This document shows, one piece after another, positions 20,033 to 32,689 of a DNA stretch of 64,000 nucleotides. Under the pieces are notes generated by a model. It ran no database searches. It was not told the DNA's origin and saw nothing but the letters and a program-made list of their open reading frames with translations. The stretch comes from Liquidambar formosana (taxonomy: Eukaryota > Streptophyta > Magnoliopsida > Saxifragales > Altingiaceae): assembly GCA_039720395.1 (NCBI GenBank), contig JBBPBK010000063.1:124001-188000 (forward strand). The letters run 5' to 3'. The position numbers were made by a program, and so were the translations under genes. The first letter of the stretch is position 1. Each line of letters begins with the position of its first letter.

Positions 20033-20400
20033 CCCTCCATCCGATAAAGATAAGCCATGACAAAATATAAGTAGACTTTTTTACCATTTATAGTCCTTAT
20101 TTTATTTTTGGCCAAAAACTCAACTTAAACTATATATTTTGAAAAAATCTTTTTTCAACAATGTTGTTCAAAATGATATTTATGCGACCACTTTTCATAA
20201 AAACCTTTAATAATTTTCTAAAAATTTAAAAAATTAAAATTAGTGGGATGGGGAAATCACTTGAAAAGGTTGCAATATTTGAATCCAACTTCTTTCTCTT
20301 CTTTATTAGGCCTACTCATTTCAATCCAAAATATATTTTTTTACTTTCTTTGTCCCACAAAAATAAGTTATATTTGACAATACATGGAGTTTAAAAAAGG
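20033..20400. mobile_element. degenerate Stowaway-like MITE ends
   Basis: ACTCCCTCCATCC at 20033 resembles the CTCCCTCCGTCCC terminus of Stowaway (Tc1/mariner) MITEs, next to TA. A second, weaker start (CTTTGTCCCACAAAAATAAG) lies near 20347. A matching inverted right end was not found, so this is an old remnant. Confidence 0.35.
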
Positions 20401-20802
20401 ACTATCCTTGCATTGACTTGCCATTTATTAAATTCCATTTTTTCAAAAATACCCTCTCTTTTTTGGTATTGAGTTTTGTGTTGAAGGTAGTTATTGAAAT
20501 AACAAGGGGTAGAGTAGGAAATTTAAAAAATTTATGATTTGACTTTTCAAAGTACATAAACATTTTGGGACAAAAAAATTTATGTTCTGACTTTTCCCTC
20601 TATCCACTCTTTTTTTTTCCTTTTTTTTTTTCAGTGCATCCTCACCATAAACTCTTTTTATCTCTTCTTCCATTTTTTCTATATATCTTTCACTCTCCTT
20701 TTCCATTTCATCCATCTTCACCGGATCTAAACTCCATCTTCACTTAATATGATTCTGGCCGAATTTGATTCTATGTTATTGTCTCTCTCTCATCTTCCTC
20801 TG

Positions 20803-20803
<1 letters not shown>

Positions 20804-20838
<35 letters not shown>
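20804..20838 (+). repeat. (CT)n microsatellite
   Basis: About 35 bp of CT repeats inside a longer pyrimidine-rich stretch (20590-20940). Short Leu/Ser ORFs over it follow from the repeat. Confidence 0.9.
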
Positions 20839-20841
<3 letters not shown>

Positions 20842-21719
20842 CCATCTCCTCAATCTTCGTTGGAGATCTATCATTTTTTTTTTCTCTCCTTCTGTCTCCT
20901 TTTCCTCCATTTCTCTCTCTCTTTCTCCTATCTTTGCCGAATCTACAATGCATGAATTTATTTATAAAAATAATATTATTTGAAAATTAAAATTTTAACA
21001 AAATATTTATTCCCTAAAATAGTAAAATGAATTTATTAATTTAATATGTTAATTAAATCTAAAAGATATAAAAAAAAAATAAAGTAAATAATTAAATCAA
21101 AATAATCTTCAATGCGATGTTAGCGTAATGCATCACACAAAAATTTAATCATACTCCTAAATTTTGAAAAACAATTAATTTGAAAGTAAAAACTTGTGAG
21201 AAAATGAATAAGCTGACATGTTATGATATTTGGTGAAAAAAAAAAATTAAGATTCTCTATAGATAACCCATCCCATGGTTATAATTGTAACATATTAATA
21301 TGTACTAAAGCAAGTATAAGCATCGAAGGTGTCTCGAAATCGAACGGTATAGATTATAGAATACATGACAACAATGAATCTTGGCTTTTTATGAGGGTTT
21401 TGAATGGGTTTTGCAGAGAGTAAAAAACTGGGGGAAAAAAATACCGAAAATATGTTTGAGATCAGAGCTTATAAAAAAATGAGAGAAAAGTTTAGAGAGA
21501 AAAAGATAATGGAAAAAAAGCAAAGAGAGAGAAGAAGATAAGAGAAAACATATATCTTTTTAGCTTTAGGTAATTTACCATTTGGAAGGATTTTGATTAA
21601 GACATTTTTTTTTTCCAAAACAGATTGAGAAAATTTGAAGATTCCAACTTGTAACGTTTTTTTTAAATATTTTATATATATATATTTTTAATTCTCATTT
21701 CCACTATCTTTCTCTCTTT

Positions 21720-22355
21720 CTGATTATGATTATTTATAGTTTTATACGTTCAATTTTTAAGAAAGGAGATAAATAGGTATAAAGAAAATGAATAGATAAG
21801 GTGCAATCTATTTAATTTGGGTTGAACATTGTTCAGTGTGAATTTTTTTTTTAATTTCACTACATGAAAATGAAGAGATATGCAGTAAACACCAAGCTTC
21901 AACTTACCTATACCATGTGAAAAAGAGCAATGAACACAACGTCTCAAAAAAAATTGGGAAAATTATCTTTTGATGACTATTTCCCAACTTAACACAAAAA
22001 AATAAAAATTGGTAGTTAATTTGAAGCATGTATACGATCAATTTGTAGTAAGTTGGTGGACAATACCCTTTGTTTGGTATTAAGTTAGAAACTAACCACT
22101 CAAAAGTAATTGGGCCAAAAACCAAAAAATTGAAATTAGTAGTCATTTTGAAGTACATATATTGTCAATTTGTAGCAAGTTGACAGAAAATATCTTTTCT
22201 TTGGTATTAAGTTGAAAAGTAGTCACTGAAAAGTAATTTTCTCAAAAAGTTTTCAGCATATAATTTAAAAAAAGGAAAAAAGAATGTAAAGTACTTATGT
22301 TGACACGTGGCATCTACACAGTAACTCTATTCCTCGATTATATATATATATCTTA
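21720..22355 (-). repeat. dispersed repeat copy A (Helitron-like 5' part)
   Basis: Matches 25010-25699 over most of its length: shared blocks around GATATGCAGTA, AAAAAGAGCA and ACACGTGGCATC, then an (AT)n tract. Read on the - strand the (AT)n side is the Helitron 5' side. Its TC end has decayed. At 22356-22359 a CTAG followed by a GTGCG-type stem suggests that another Helitron 3' end is directly adjacent. No left end was found. Confidence 0.45.
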
Positions 22356-22359
22356 CTAG

Positions 22360-23215
22360 ATATAGCACACGTGCGTTGTATGTGAATTTTTAAATAATAT
22401 TAGTTATATAAAATAATAAATACATAAAGATTTTATATTTTTTTCATAATAGATAAAGTTTCAAAATTCGAAAGTACATTTTTTTTTTTAATTATCAAAA
22501 TTGTTAATGAAAGATTAAAAACTTTTAGATATACATTTAGATTTTTTTTTTTTTTCATAAAACAGAATATTTAAAAAGTTTATATTCATATATATTATTA
22601 TGCAACTTGATAGTTGCTTTAAGAAAAGAATTTGAGTAAGAATCTAACTTTAATTTATTAAGAGTTTGAATTAAAATCTAACTTTCATTTGTTACCAAAT
22701 GATAAAAATATTTATTATGTGTTTCAATTAAAGAAAAAATAGATATGTATTATATTTTTTAAAAAATAAGAGTATATTAGTTGTTCAAAAGCTTTTCTGA
22801 GATCCAGCCTTATATAAATATTATAAATGAAGGCTTTGAAAGGTCATTGCCAATTTTGAAGCTGCAGTGCCCGGCTGTGGAGCCCGTCCTTCTTTGAACC
22901 TAGCAGGCTAGCTCCTCTAGAAGTTGGGAGCATGCATGTCCATCTTTGCAAATGGTCTCATCATGTCATTGTGAGTTATCCTACAGAAAACTTTCTGTAT
23001 AGTATCATTCATGGTGTGATTGGTGTCCAACAATTTGCAATTAATAAGCTCCAATCATCAAAACTGTCCGTCCTTATCTATCTAAATATAGGCCAATAAC
23101 CTAGCGTTGGTCCCGATTAAACGGAATCAAGGAATAGTTGACATGATGTGGGGTGATTGTACGGATGTCAAGTAAAAAATTTATATACTCTTCCCTTAAA
23201 AAATATATATATTAA
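22360..23215. other. spacer, possible Helitron interior
   Basis: AT-rich up to about 22800, then a mixed stretch without coding pattern. If 22356 is a Helitron 3' end on the - strand, part of this is its body, but no 5' TC end could be fixed. Confidence 0.3.
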
Positions 23216-23501
23216 TCAGGTCAGTACGTGTTGATATAAGTTATATCAGTATTATAAGTTATATCATGTGCATTTACCTAATATAACTTGTAACCCACTA
23301 ATACATAATGTGAATATTGATACATATATATATATAAGATGATGATCAGGTAAGCACGTGATGATATAACTTATATCAACAATCGCATTTTGAGTTGTAT
23401 TTTATACATTAGTGAGATATGAAGTACATTAGACTAATGCAAGGAGTACAACTCCTAATACATAATGCTGATATAACTTATATCAATATGTACTGATGAG
23501 A
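23216..23501. mobile_element. MITE with 34-bp terminal inverted repeats
   Basis: The two ends (from 23216 and to 23501) are inverted copies over 34 bp with about six mismatches. Both contain TGATATAAGTTATATCA, itself a near palindrome, and further copies lie inside. 286 bp, no coding. An (AT)n tract of about 43 bp follows at 23517-23559. Confidence 0.6.
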
Positions 23502-23513
23502 ATATAATCGTGT

Positions 23514-23563
<50 letters not shown>

Positions 23564-23992
23564 TAAATAAAAGTTTAGTTGTTCCTTTCTTATTTTTTGC
23601 TAGGTGTTTAGTAGTTCCTTCTCATTCTAACATGAACCAATTATTTTTTGAATTACTCAATTCCACATCATTTCTTGTTGCGTCCACACCTCCTTATTTC
23701 TTATTTTCACAACTTTTGTCGTAAAGGGATGTAGATGCAAGGAAAAAAGAGGCTTTAGAAAAAGAATAGACCCTATAAAAATCTCATTAAAGCAAGTAGC
23801 GCTAGTTGGCAAGTGGCCCAAGGAGATGCTATTACAATCGCGTCGGTGGGATTGTCACGATGTGAGGAGCCTCACCCGGATGAGAGCAGAGTCAAAATCA
23901 TAGAAAACACTAGTTTATAACCCATGCGTTGTACGGATAAGATTTGTAAAAATAAATATTATAAAAAATATAAATTATATATATATATAGAT

Positions 23993-24702
23993 TGTGTGAG
24001 TATATTTTCATTGGTTGAACTCCTGCTACAAAATACATGGACTGGAACATAGCCCGCACAGTACAGTTATCGAACCGAAGTCACGAGCTGAGCTCTCGGT
24101 ACAACGAGCTGTGTTCTCAATACTAGCATGGGGCCATACGGGACTCTAGTCCCGACGTTCTTACGCAGCGTCTCAGCTTAGTTCCATTTTCTCACCAGTC
24201 CATAAGAGCGTCGTCACTACCAAAACCTGACTTCAACTTAGGTCATGACACCTGACAACCTCAATCACATTACAGTTCTGCCTTATTACCATGGTCAATT
24301 AATCATTGTTTGGCAGTTATATCTAACCTAGGGTTAACCATTAAACCATGATCAGCAAACCATGGTCTGACGGTTATTGAATTAACCCCAGTTAAGCTTA
24401 ACTCAACCTTAGAGGTTATCATAGTTGACTCAAGTCAGTCTGTACAATTAGGTATAAAATGAACATTACACTGCCAAATGAGGTAAGATGAACGGTACAC
24501 TAATTCCTTTCCATTGCTTTCTATCTTTCCTCTTCTCCCAAGAGCAATACAGTCACTGACTTAAGCATTGAAGAGATTTTGGCTGAACCCACTTCGGCTT
24601 TTTTCTCTAATCTTGTTTTCTAGCTTGTATCTGCAGATCAAACGGTGGAATTAGCTCCAACTCCTCATCATAAAGTACGCGGTCCAGTTTTAGACCCATA
24701 CA
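23993..24702 (+). mobile_element. solo LTR related to the second Tat element
   Basis: 710 bp from TGTGTGAGTATATT to GACCCATACA, flanked by TAGAT on the left and TAGAC on the right (4 of 5 match). Both ends align with the LTR at 54809-55416 read on its own strand: TGTGTGGGAATATC start, and a shared AGCTCC...CCTCATCAT block near the end. A TATAAAAT box lies at about 24452. No internal region is present, so it is the product of LTR-LTR recombination. Confidence 0.65.
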
Positions 24703-24728
24703 TAGACATATATATAGATAATATACAC

Positions 24729-24800
24729 CTGTGATGGTAGCTCAGATGGTAAAAGAATCGCGGTTAAGGAATCACAGGTCTTGAATTCATGTCTTCGCTC
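24729..24800 (+). repeat. tRNA-derived SINE-like head
   Basis: TAGCTCAGATGGT resembles a pol III A box, and GGTCTTGAATTC about 40 bp on resembles a B box (GGTTCGANTCC). No full cloverleaf can be drawn, so this is a SINE remnant, not a tRNA gene. Confidence 0.4.
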
Positions 24801-25009
24801 TTTCATTATCGAATACATGGACTTGAGGGTGGTTTGTGTATCATGGAGATTAGTTTGGGCTTAACGGTTTGAGTTACCTCTCATTTGGCAAAAGTATATT
24901 TGCACAATTTTTTAAGCATTTTTATAATTTTCTAAACAATTTGATATGTTAATACATATTCCGATATGTCACATTTTCTTTTTTAATCATCATTGCCTCT
25001 ATTTGTCTC

Positions 25010-25699
25010 CCTTTTTTATTATAACTATTTATAATTTTATACATTCAATTTTTGGGAAAAGAGATGAATAAATATAAAGAAAACGAAGAAATATGGTATA
25101 GTCTATTAAGTTTTGGTTGAACATTGTACAGTGTAGGTTTTCCGATTTTCCCACATAAAAACAAAAAGATATGCAGTATACACCAAGCGTCAACCTACCT
25201 ATACCTCGTGAAAAAGAGCAGTGAAAACCAGAAAAAAGAAAAGTTAGAGGATTTACTTTTTGGTGATCACTTCTCAACTTAATACCAAACATGAAACATT
25301 AGTAGTCTTTTGAAGCATGTATACAATAAATTTGTAGCAAGTCCGCAGAGAATATCTTTTCTTTGGTATTAAGTCGGAAATTAATCACTAAAAAAGTAAG
25401 TTCTTCACTTTCTTTTTGGGGAAAATTACTTTTTAGGAATTCTTTCCCAACTTAATACTAAAAAAAGAAAACTGATAGTTATTTTATCGTAAGTATACAA
25501 TTAATTTGTAGCAAGTTGACAAATATTATTATTTTTTTGGTATTAAATTGGAAAATGGTCACTAAAAGGTAATTTTTACCTTTTTCTCTAACTGCTCACA
25601 AATTCAGCATGTGATTTGAAAAAAAAAAAAAAAAATTCATAAATTGACACGTGGCATCAACAGCGAGGCACTCTTCCATGTTATATATATATATATAGA
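25010..25699 (-). repeat. dispersed repeat copy B (5' part of Helitron B)
   Basis: Second copy of the repeat at 21720-22355, in the same orientation, ending in an intact TC terminus at 25698-25699. Short direct sub-repeats built around AGTTGACA and TTGGTATTAAGT recur every 150-200 bp. Confidence 0.5.
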
Positions 25700-27545
25700 T
25701 TTGCTCGTGTTTTGTTTATGAATACGTAATAGGGCTTTTGAAAGAGTCATTATTAATAACGCTATCAATTTTTTTTTCATTTTTTGTTACTCTTCCAAAA
25801 CACTTATGTGACATAATATGAGATCACCAATTTACCACGTCCCACGATTGTATGTTTACACAAGTGACTATTATACTATATGAGTTACCTAAACAACCTC
25901 AAATCCTTACTACCATTTACATTTCTCTCTGCAGGTCTTCCATCTCTCTTTTCTTTCTTTTTATATTTTATTTTTTATTTTTAAATAAATATATTAATCA
26001 ACATAGAGATGTTTACATCTAGGAATAACAACACTGTGAAAATCTTCTAAAATAGCATATTGAAACTTTTTAGGAAATCATTACTCCCAAATATTTATAT
26101 CATCATAAAAATAATCCGAATCACCCCTCCCAAATATTTATGTCAATTTTCATTTCTTTACTTTTGAAAGTGAAAAGCATGAAATATAAATTTATCCAAA
26201 CAATCCCTCACTTGATTGGTGGTGGGCATTTGCCCAAAACCAAATGACAAAACAGGCAACTTGGGTTCTGAGTTGAAAGGCCAGAGCCCAGATGTGTCCT
26301 CTTAACTGTTCTTCTAAATTTATTTTTTGGTAAGGGGAACAAATATATCCTTTCCCATTGCTTCTTTTACTAAAAAAATAAAAAGTGGATCCATCCCCAT
26401 TGATTCTTTTACTGAAAAATATATATATATATGTATTAAGCTTGTGTCCTCAATAATTGCCTAGGCCACATCATGTTAGCCACTGCCGCTGCATTATATG
26501 GGAAAGAAGGCAGAGGAATTTTCTAAGCACCGCTAAATTTCTTAGTTTCAACTTCTGACTTTTATGCAAAAAAAAATGCTGGCATCATTTCTCGACGTCC
26601 TACTGAGTTGAGCGTTGAATGATCACCCACAAAACTGGGAAAATTTAAAGTCCAACCTTTTTTATTTTTATTTATTTATTTTTTTCCCAACCGTAACCAT
26701 CCACTCTGCCAATTATCTTCTTCCCTTCTAAAGTTTTTGAGTTTCGAGTCATAATCGGATCCTCAATCGAATTAATCATCATAGCCTTTACACATTGAGC
26801 CACAAATAAGGCACAAATGCTACATGGGACGTCTCCATCCCTTGGCCTACACCATGATTCTTCATGGAGAATTCATGGACTTCGTACATGCAACGTCTTC
26901 TAGAAACAACCAAGCACACTATTGATTGCTCACCTTTTGTAATGTCAAATATTAAGGCTCTGAACTGGAAAACTTAGGCCAATTGAGAGGTCAAACCAAC
27001 ATACTATTAAACCCACCTGTGTTGGAAATAATTCAATAACTATAGTAAAAAATTGGGGAAATTACAGATTGGTCCAGCTACAGGCACTCAAATAATTACA
27101 TATCAAAAGAAATGACTACTAACTTCTTAGCATATGACTACTAACTTAACTAAGAATGAGTACTAACTTAATAACATCATAGACTTTACACATTTGAGTC
27201 AGATTGCTGACCTTTTGTAATGTCAAAATATTGAGGCTTAAACTTAATAACTTGCGCCAATGGAGAGGTCAAACCAATATGCTATCAATCAAACCCACAA
27301 GTTTTGGAAAAAATTCAACAACTATAGCAAAAAATTCATCATCGTGCAAAATTGGAACTGTCACTGCAATAATATATAGATAGATGTTCTAGAATTGGTC
27401 TCAAAAGTCAAAACAAATGCATGGCATAGTAGTATGAAATACCAGGCCATCTAGAATCCATCCGTGAAATTTTAGCCTCCAAATGGTTAGTACATAAGTA
27501 GTAGCTCAATTGGTCTATCATCATAGCTGAACAAATATTGGCGCC
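25700..27545. other. spacer upstream of P450 copy 2, with a direct repeat
   Basis: No gene seen. A direct repeat of about 135 bp occurs at about 26926-27056 and 27206-27341 (shared CACCTTTTGTAATGTC-like and GAGAGGTCAAACCAA blocks). The last bases should be the promoter of copy 2. Confidence 0.5.
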
Positions 27546-30500
27546 ATGGCGATGCTAATACTTCTCCTCTCGGGCTCTCTCTGTCTGTGCCTCCTCTTAG
27601 CTCTCCTCAAGTTTCTTCACAGAGTATGGTGGACTCCGATTCGCATACAAAAAATGATGAGAGCTCAGGGTATCAGAGGCCCTTCTTACAGATTCATCTA
27701 CGGAAATACGAAAGAAATCTTCAACATGAGAAGGGAATCCATGGGCAGACCCATGGATATCTCACATGACATGTTCTCCAGAATTCAGCCTCATATTTAC
27801 TCATGGGTCAAGATATATGGTAGCAAAATGTAAATTCTATTTTTCTGAATCTTTATTCCAAGACACAGCATAACTGATTTCATTTTGCTTTTAATATATC
27901 TATATATTGAATAGGGATGAATTTTCTGAATTGGTATGGTCCTCAAGCTCAACTGGTTGTCACGGAGCCAGAAATGATCAAAGAGATTCTGAATAATAGA
28001 GATGGAGCTTATGAGAAAGCAGAGGCACTAGTGTTTGCCAAGAAGCTATTAGGAGATGGGCTCGCGACATCCAAAGGCGAAAAATGGGCAAAGCAACGTA
28101 AACTGGCAAACCATGCATTCCACGCGGAGGGCTTGAAAGTAAGCCACTGTCACCGCCGCTAATCTTACTTTCGTTATTTTTTTTGAATTCCTTATTAGTA
28201 TTATCACCATTTTGAGTGCATTGAAATAAAAAGAACATTGGACAATTAGCAGAGAGAGTACAGTGTGCCTAATTCAACGAAGAGGGCTCAAAATCTTAGT
28301 AATTTTGTGATAGTTTCTCCTGATGATATGAGTGCATGGTGCTGCAGAGTATGATTCCAGCAATGATCGCTAGTGTCGAGATGATGCTGGAAAGGTGGAA
28401 ACTTCGTGAAAGCAAAGAGATCGATGCTTTTGAAGAATTTAGGCTAACCACATCAGAAGTGATTTCAAGGACAGCTTTTGGGAGCAGTTACTTAGAAGGG
28501 GAGAACATATTTGGGATGTTGCTCAAGTTGTCTTTTATATCTTCCCGAAATGCTTTTAAAGTCAGGTTGTCCGGCATCAGGTAAATTCCCCAACCCCACA
28601 CCACCACCACCCCCCCCCCCCCCCCCCCCCGCCCCCCCCCCTTTTCTTTTTTGGGTGGGTACTGAGGTAAATCCCAATTTTAAGGCTGGAGTATGCCAAA
28701 TGGTCTTATAGCATGGTAGTATTTAAAACAAGGAAAAAAAAAAAATCATGGATTCCAAATGGTTAAATCCTTCCTATATAGGAGTATAATTTTAGTTGGA
28801 TACTTTTCTACAAGATAGGTATATGAAAATTTGTCTAACATAATATTTGGATGATATGGGATGTGGTATTTTTCAATATTCTCCATCACGTTCAAGTTTA
28901 ATAAGACAACAATAGGCCTATTACATGGGTAACAAATACGGTTCACGAATAAAATGAGCCCAAAAGCGACATACTTTGATACCATAATAAATTTAAAAAA
29001 GGAAATAACGTTCATGTATTTACTATTTAACAATGAATCTGAGACGGAGTACATGCATGGTTTACAAATATATAGAATTAAAAAAAGATCTAGAAGGTCT
29101 GTACAAGAAAATAAAATAAAATTATACAATGAAGAAAATCAGATCCCCAAAATTGTAGGAAAGCTAAATTGTTGCCTTGATTGTATGCTTTGGTCAACAT
29201 GTAATATATGGCAATAGGGAAATATTACATACAGTAACTAATTGCAGCAACTGATGTGACATGCTAAATTGGTATATCCTATGACAACTAGGGAATACTA
29301 ATGGCTATCTGTTAGAGAATACCACGTCAGTTGCTGTCTTTTATTGTTATATTTAGTTGTTACCTATAGTAGCACTACACATAGCAATAACCCTATTCCC
29401 TTGGTACTTTTTTTTGGTACAACATCTATAATTACAAATTTGACCCATCAAAAATCTTAATCATCACTCGTGAATTGATCAATTTATAAATTTGACCCTC
29501 CAATAAAAGTTAAAAGTCAAAACGCCTTTCCTTTAAAACTTTTACATCTAAATTTTTTTATAATTACAAATTTAACCCCCCAAAAGTTTTATTTTGCCTT
29601 GAAGATTTTGATTATTCCACAAAAGTTTAACGTCGTAAGTCCCTTTTTGCTTTCCAACTTTATTCCTAATTTTTTTTTTATGGGTAAATTACACTTTACC
29701 TCCCACTAAAACTATTAAGGCGAAACCTCTTTTTTAGTGAGTTAATATCTTGACTCTCCAAGATTAATTTTCATCTGTATGTACTGCAGTAAATTTTTTA
29801 AAAGTGAGGACGATATGGAATCGAAGAAACTTGAAAAGGGGATGCGAGACTCCGTGATAGAAATGATAAAGAAGAGAGAAGAGAAGGTGATGACCGGCGA
29901 AGCAGACAGCTTCGGGAATGATTTTCTTGGATTACTCGTAAAGGCAAATCATGATGCCGATGAGAACAAGAGGATATCAGTGGAAGATATCATTGACGAG
30001 TGCAAGACATTTTACATTGCTGGACAGGAAACCACTAATAGCTTGCTTGCATGGACTGTCTTTCTTCTAGCAGTCCACACAGATTGGCAAGAGGAAGCAA
30101 GACAAGAGGTGCTTAAGTTATTTGGCCGACAGATTCCCAGCTCAGATGACTTTGCGAGATTAAAGACGGTAAGCGAATCATAGTTTATGATCAAATTTCA
30201 TATGCTAATGTGCATTACACAATATACATTAGGATAGGGGATACAAATTTTGTACATAATTTTCGGCACAGGTTAATTTATCAGATAGCAAGTAGAACGT
30301 AAGTAGAATGTGGCCATGTCAACTTTTTCAGATTGAGTAGAGTGTGACCATGTAAATTTTTTGAAATACTATAGAATCTTGTGATAAGAATTGTGTAAAA
30401 AACTATGTGCGAAAATCTTTATCCTAACCCTATATATATTGAGGGCGTATTTGTTCGTCCCATGTGAATTGAATTGGTTGGTTTTGTTTTGCATAAAATT

Positions 30501-30986
30501 TTGTGACATGCCCTAAATTTCAAATTCTAATATTTTCTTTTCTTCTTTTTCGTGCAGATGAATATGATCATTCATGAATCACTAAGATTATATCCTCCTG
30601 TGGTTGGCTTAATAAGAAATGTTCAAAGAGAAGTCAAAGTAGGGAAGCTTATTTTTCCAGCTGATCTAAAATTGTACATCTCGACTCTAGCACTTCACCA
30701 TGACCCCAACATATGGGGCGAGGATGTGCATCTTTTCAAACCAGAGAGATTCTCAGATGGGGTTGCTAAAGCTACCAACAACAATATAGCCACATATCTT
30801 CCCTTTGGCTTGGGACCTCGATCTTGCGTGGGATTAAACTTTGCAACCACTGAAGTGAAGATCGCTCTTTCAATGATACTGCAACGCTACGCCTTCACAC
30901 TCTCTCCCGCCTATGCCCATTCACCATTTCAGCTTCTTACAATTCGCCCACAGCATGGAGTTCAGATAATGATCCACTCAGTGTAA
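27546..30986 (+). CDS. cytochrome P450 copy 2, CYP749A-like
   Basis: Five exons: 27546-27819, 27915-28138, 28348-28580, 29790-30168, 30558-30986, giving 512 aa. Membrane anchor, GIRGPSYR hinge, WAKQR, AGQETTN, ESLR, FKPERF and the haem loop PFGLGPRSCVG are all present. Intron 3 is long (1.2 kb) and opens with a C homopolymer (28610-28641). Exon 3 is about 97% identical to exon 3 of copy 4, although the other exons of these two copies differ much more, which suggests gene conversion. Exon 1 is closest to copy 5 (both start MAML). Substrate unknown; an ER monooxygenase of the CYP72 clan. Confidence 0.9.
28610..28641 (+). repeat. C homopolymer tract in intron 3 of copy 2
   Basis: 21 C, one G, then 10 C, after a short CCA repeat. 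The exact length may not be reliable in an assembly. Confidence 0.85.
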
Positions 30987-32689
30987 TGTAGACTGAGAGT
31001 TGTTAAGTAAAATGTGCATTAATTTAGAGCACTGATCGAACATCTAGACAATGATCCCTTGGGATTCTGGATTTAATAGGGATCGATTAGGATCTACAAC
31101 AAACATGCGAACCAACAGTGTTTATCAGTATATGTATACTAAATATATAAAATAAATGATAAATTACAAGTTATCTCTCTAATGTTTAGTCATTTTCCAT
31201 GTAATCTTTTTAAAGAAAATACAGTCGCAATATTCAATCAAACAATCTACACATTTAGCAATTCCATTAACTTGTGGGTATATTCTATTGATTGTTCCAA
31301 AAATAAATAAATAAATAAATAAGAGAATCGCAAAAATCTCACCCTAAAATCTGATTACTTGACTCTTTTAATTTTCTAACATGGGCGTCATAGGCTAAAC
31401 CAATCCCCTGTTCTTTCTCTGTGGCAAGAGCTGGTACAAGGCTGTTAAACCGAATTGTATTTCTTTATGGGGTAATTACAGATCAGTATCCTTCAAAAGG
31501 TAAGGTGATCCTACTTTTGATCATCGCTTGCGCACAATCATCAATCCAGAAAATATTTTATAACGAAAGTTATTGTAGTGGTTCTATACCTAATATTGTA
31601 GCGCTGTAATAATTAATGTGGGGAAAGGCAAAAAGGGCCCCAAAAGAAAAAATGAAAAAAATGGTCTCTCGACACTTGCCATGCAGAAATAGTCAATAAT
31701 AAAGCCAAGAAGCCTGTCAGTATCATGATAATAACGTCAATCGCACTTCGACGGCTGTCCACTTGTATCTGCTAATTGGCATATGGGCAGGGGGTCAAAC
31801 GTTGCCAAGTACCTGCTTTTATATGAATGTATTATGTACTTGGGCCTTATATAGTTAGTTATATGGAGCGGCATTTGTCGTTAAGAAATTAGCTCTTCTT
31901 GTGAACGGCGTCCTTGAGAATACTATGCTTAAATTAATGAGATTTTTTTATGATTATTTTATTTTGAGGTAGTTAAACGCTTACAAAATTTCTATTCGCA
32001 CAGTCACCAATTGCTGCCGTCCATGCACATCATGGTAAGATAACGCTTGCTGCAATATACAAGAAGGGGCCCCGTGTGATGGCGCGTGCGATCCCATTGT
32101 CGAACAATTCAACATGTGACCTTTATGCTAAATGTCTCTCTAGTGAGGTAATGGTGACTTATTACTATCAAAGATAAAGTTTGGATTTTTTTATATTTTT
32201 TTTGGTACATTTGAAAAGATTTAAACCCTTAACATATCTTACTTGTACTATTTATCCGGTCATTCTTCACCAATAAGTTAGTCTTAGTGATTTTTAATGA
32301 AGTTGGGAGTCTTTTTTTTTCTTTTTTTCTTTTTTTGGTGCGCCTTACTTCATTTATCCATTGTCTTTTCTCCTATCCAATTTTTTCCACCTAACGAGAA
32401 GCTGTCCCCATCCCCCTTGGCAGGGTGAGACCGTGAGACCAATACTTGTAGATGCAAGATACATCCGGTAAGCCTAAGATCAACCTCTCCATATATAGCT
32501 CCTCCCAATCTTAAAAATACTGGGAAATGAAGCCCAAAGGTTGGCATCTAGTTCATGTCTTTCCCAAGCACAAGAAGATTCCTGTTCCCTTTCACATTAC
32601 ACAGCAGCAAGGAACTACTTAAATCCTTGAGGATAGTTGGTATATATCTACATGATTCTGAGTGTATACTTTGAACAAAGACTGGTGCC
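30987..32689. other. spacer between P450 copies 2 and 3
   Basis: Holds the 3' UTR of copy 2 and the promoter of copy 3. Segments at 31500-31900 are repeated in the spacer before copy 4 (39320-40080), and a short part recurs at 54723-54800. From about 32139 onward the sequence matches 52148 onward, before copy 6. The duplication units therefore include spacers. No gene seen. Confidence 0.6.
32616..32624 (+). promoter_or_regulatory. TACTTAAAT core promoter candidate, P450 copy 3
   Basis: TACTTAAAT followed by CCTTGAGGATAGTTGG, 66-74 bp before the ATG. The block is shared with copies 4, 5 and 6 at similar distance. Confidence 0.4.

Larger units (their letters stand above)
23910..25699 (-). mobile_element. 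Helitron-like element B with nested insertions
   Basis: On the - strand the right end reads TCTATATATATATATATA after an A, and the left end has a hairpin (CCGTACAACGCATGGG, imperfect) followed by TTATAAA and CTAG before T. The first part shares sequence with 21720-22355. A solo LTR and a SINE-like segment are nested inside. No helicase is encoded. The end rules fit, but the length (1790 bp) is mostly later insertions. Confidence 0.5.

Noticed and set aside
24733..24795. tRNA gene
   Set aside because: A- and B-box-like words are present but no cloverleaf or CCA-ready acceptor stem can be drawn; a SINE remnant fits better.
28492..28711. Gly- or Pro-rich ORFs in P450 copy 2
   Set aside because: They are translations of the C homopolymer at the exon 3/intron 3 border.
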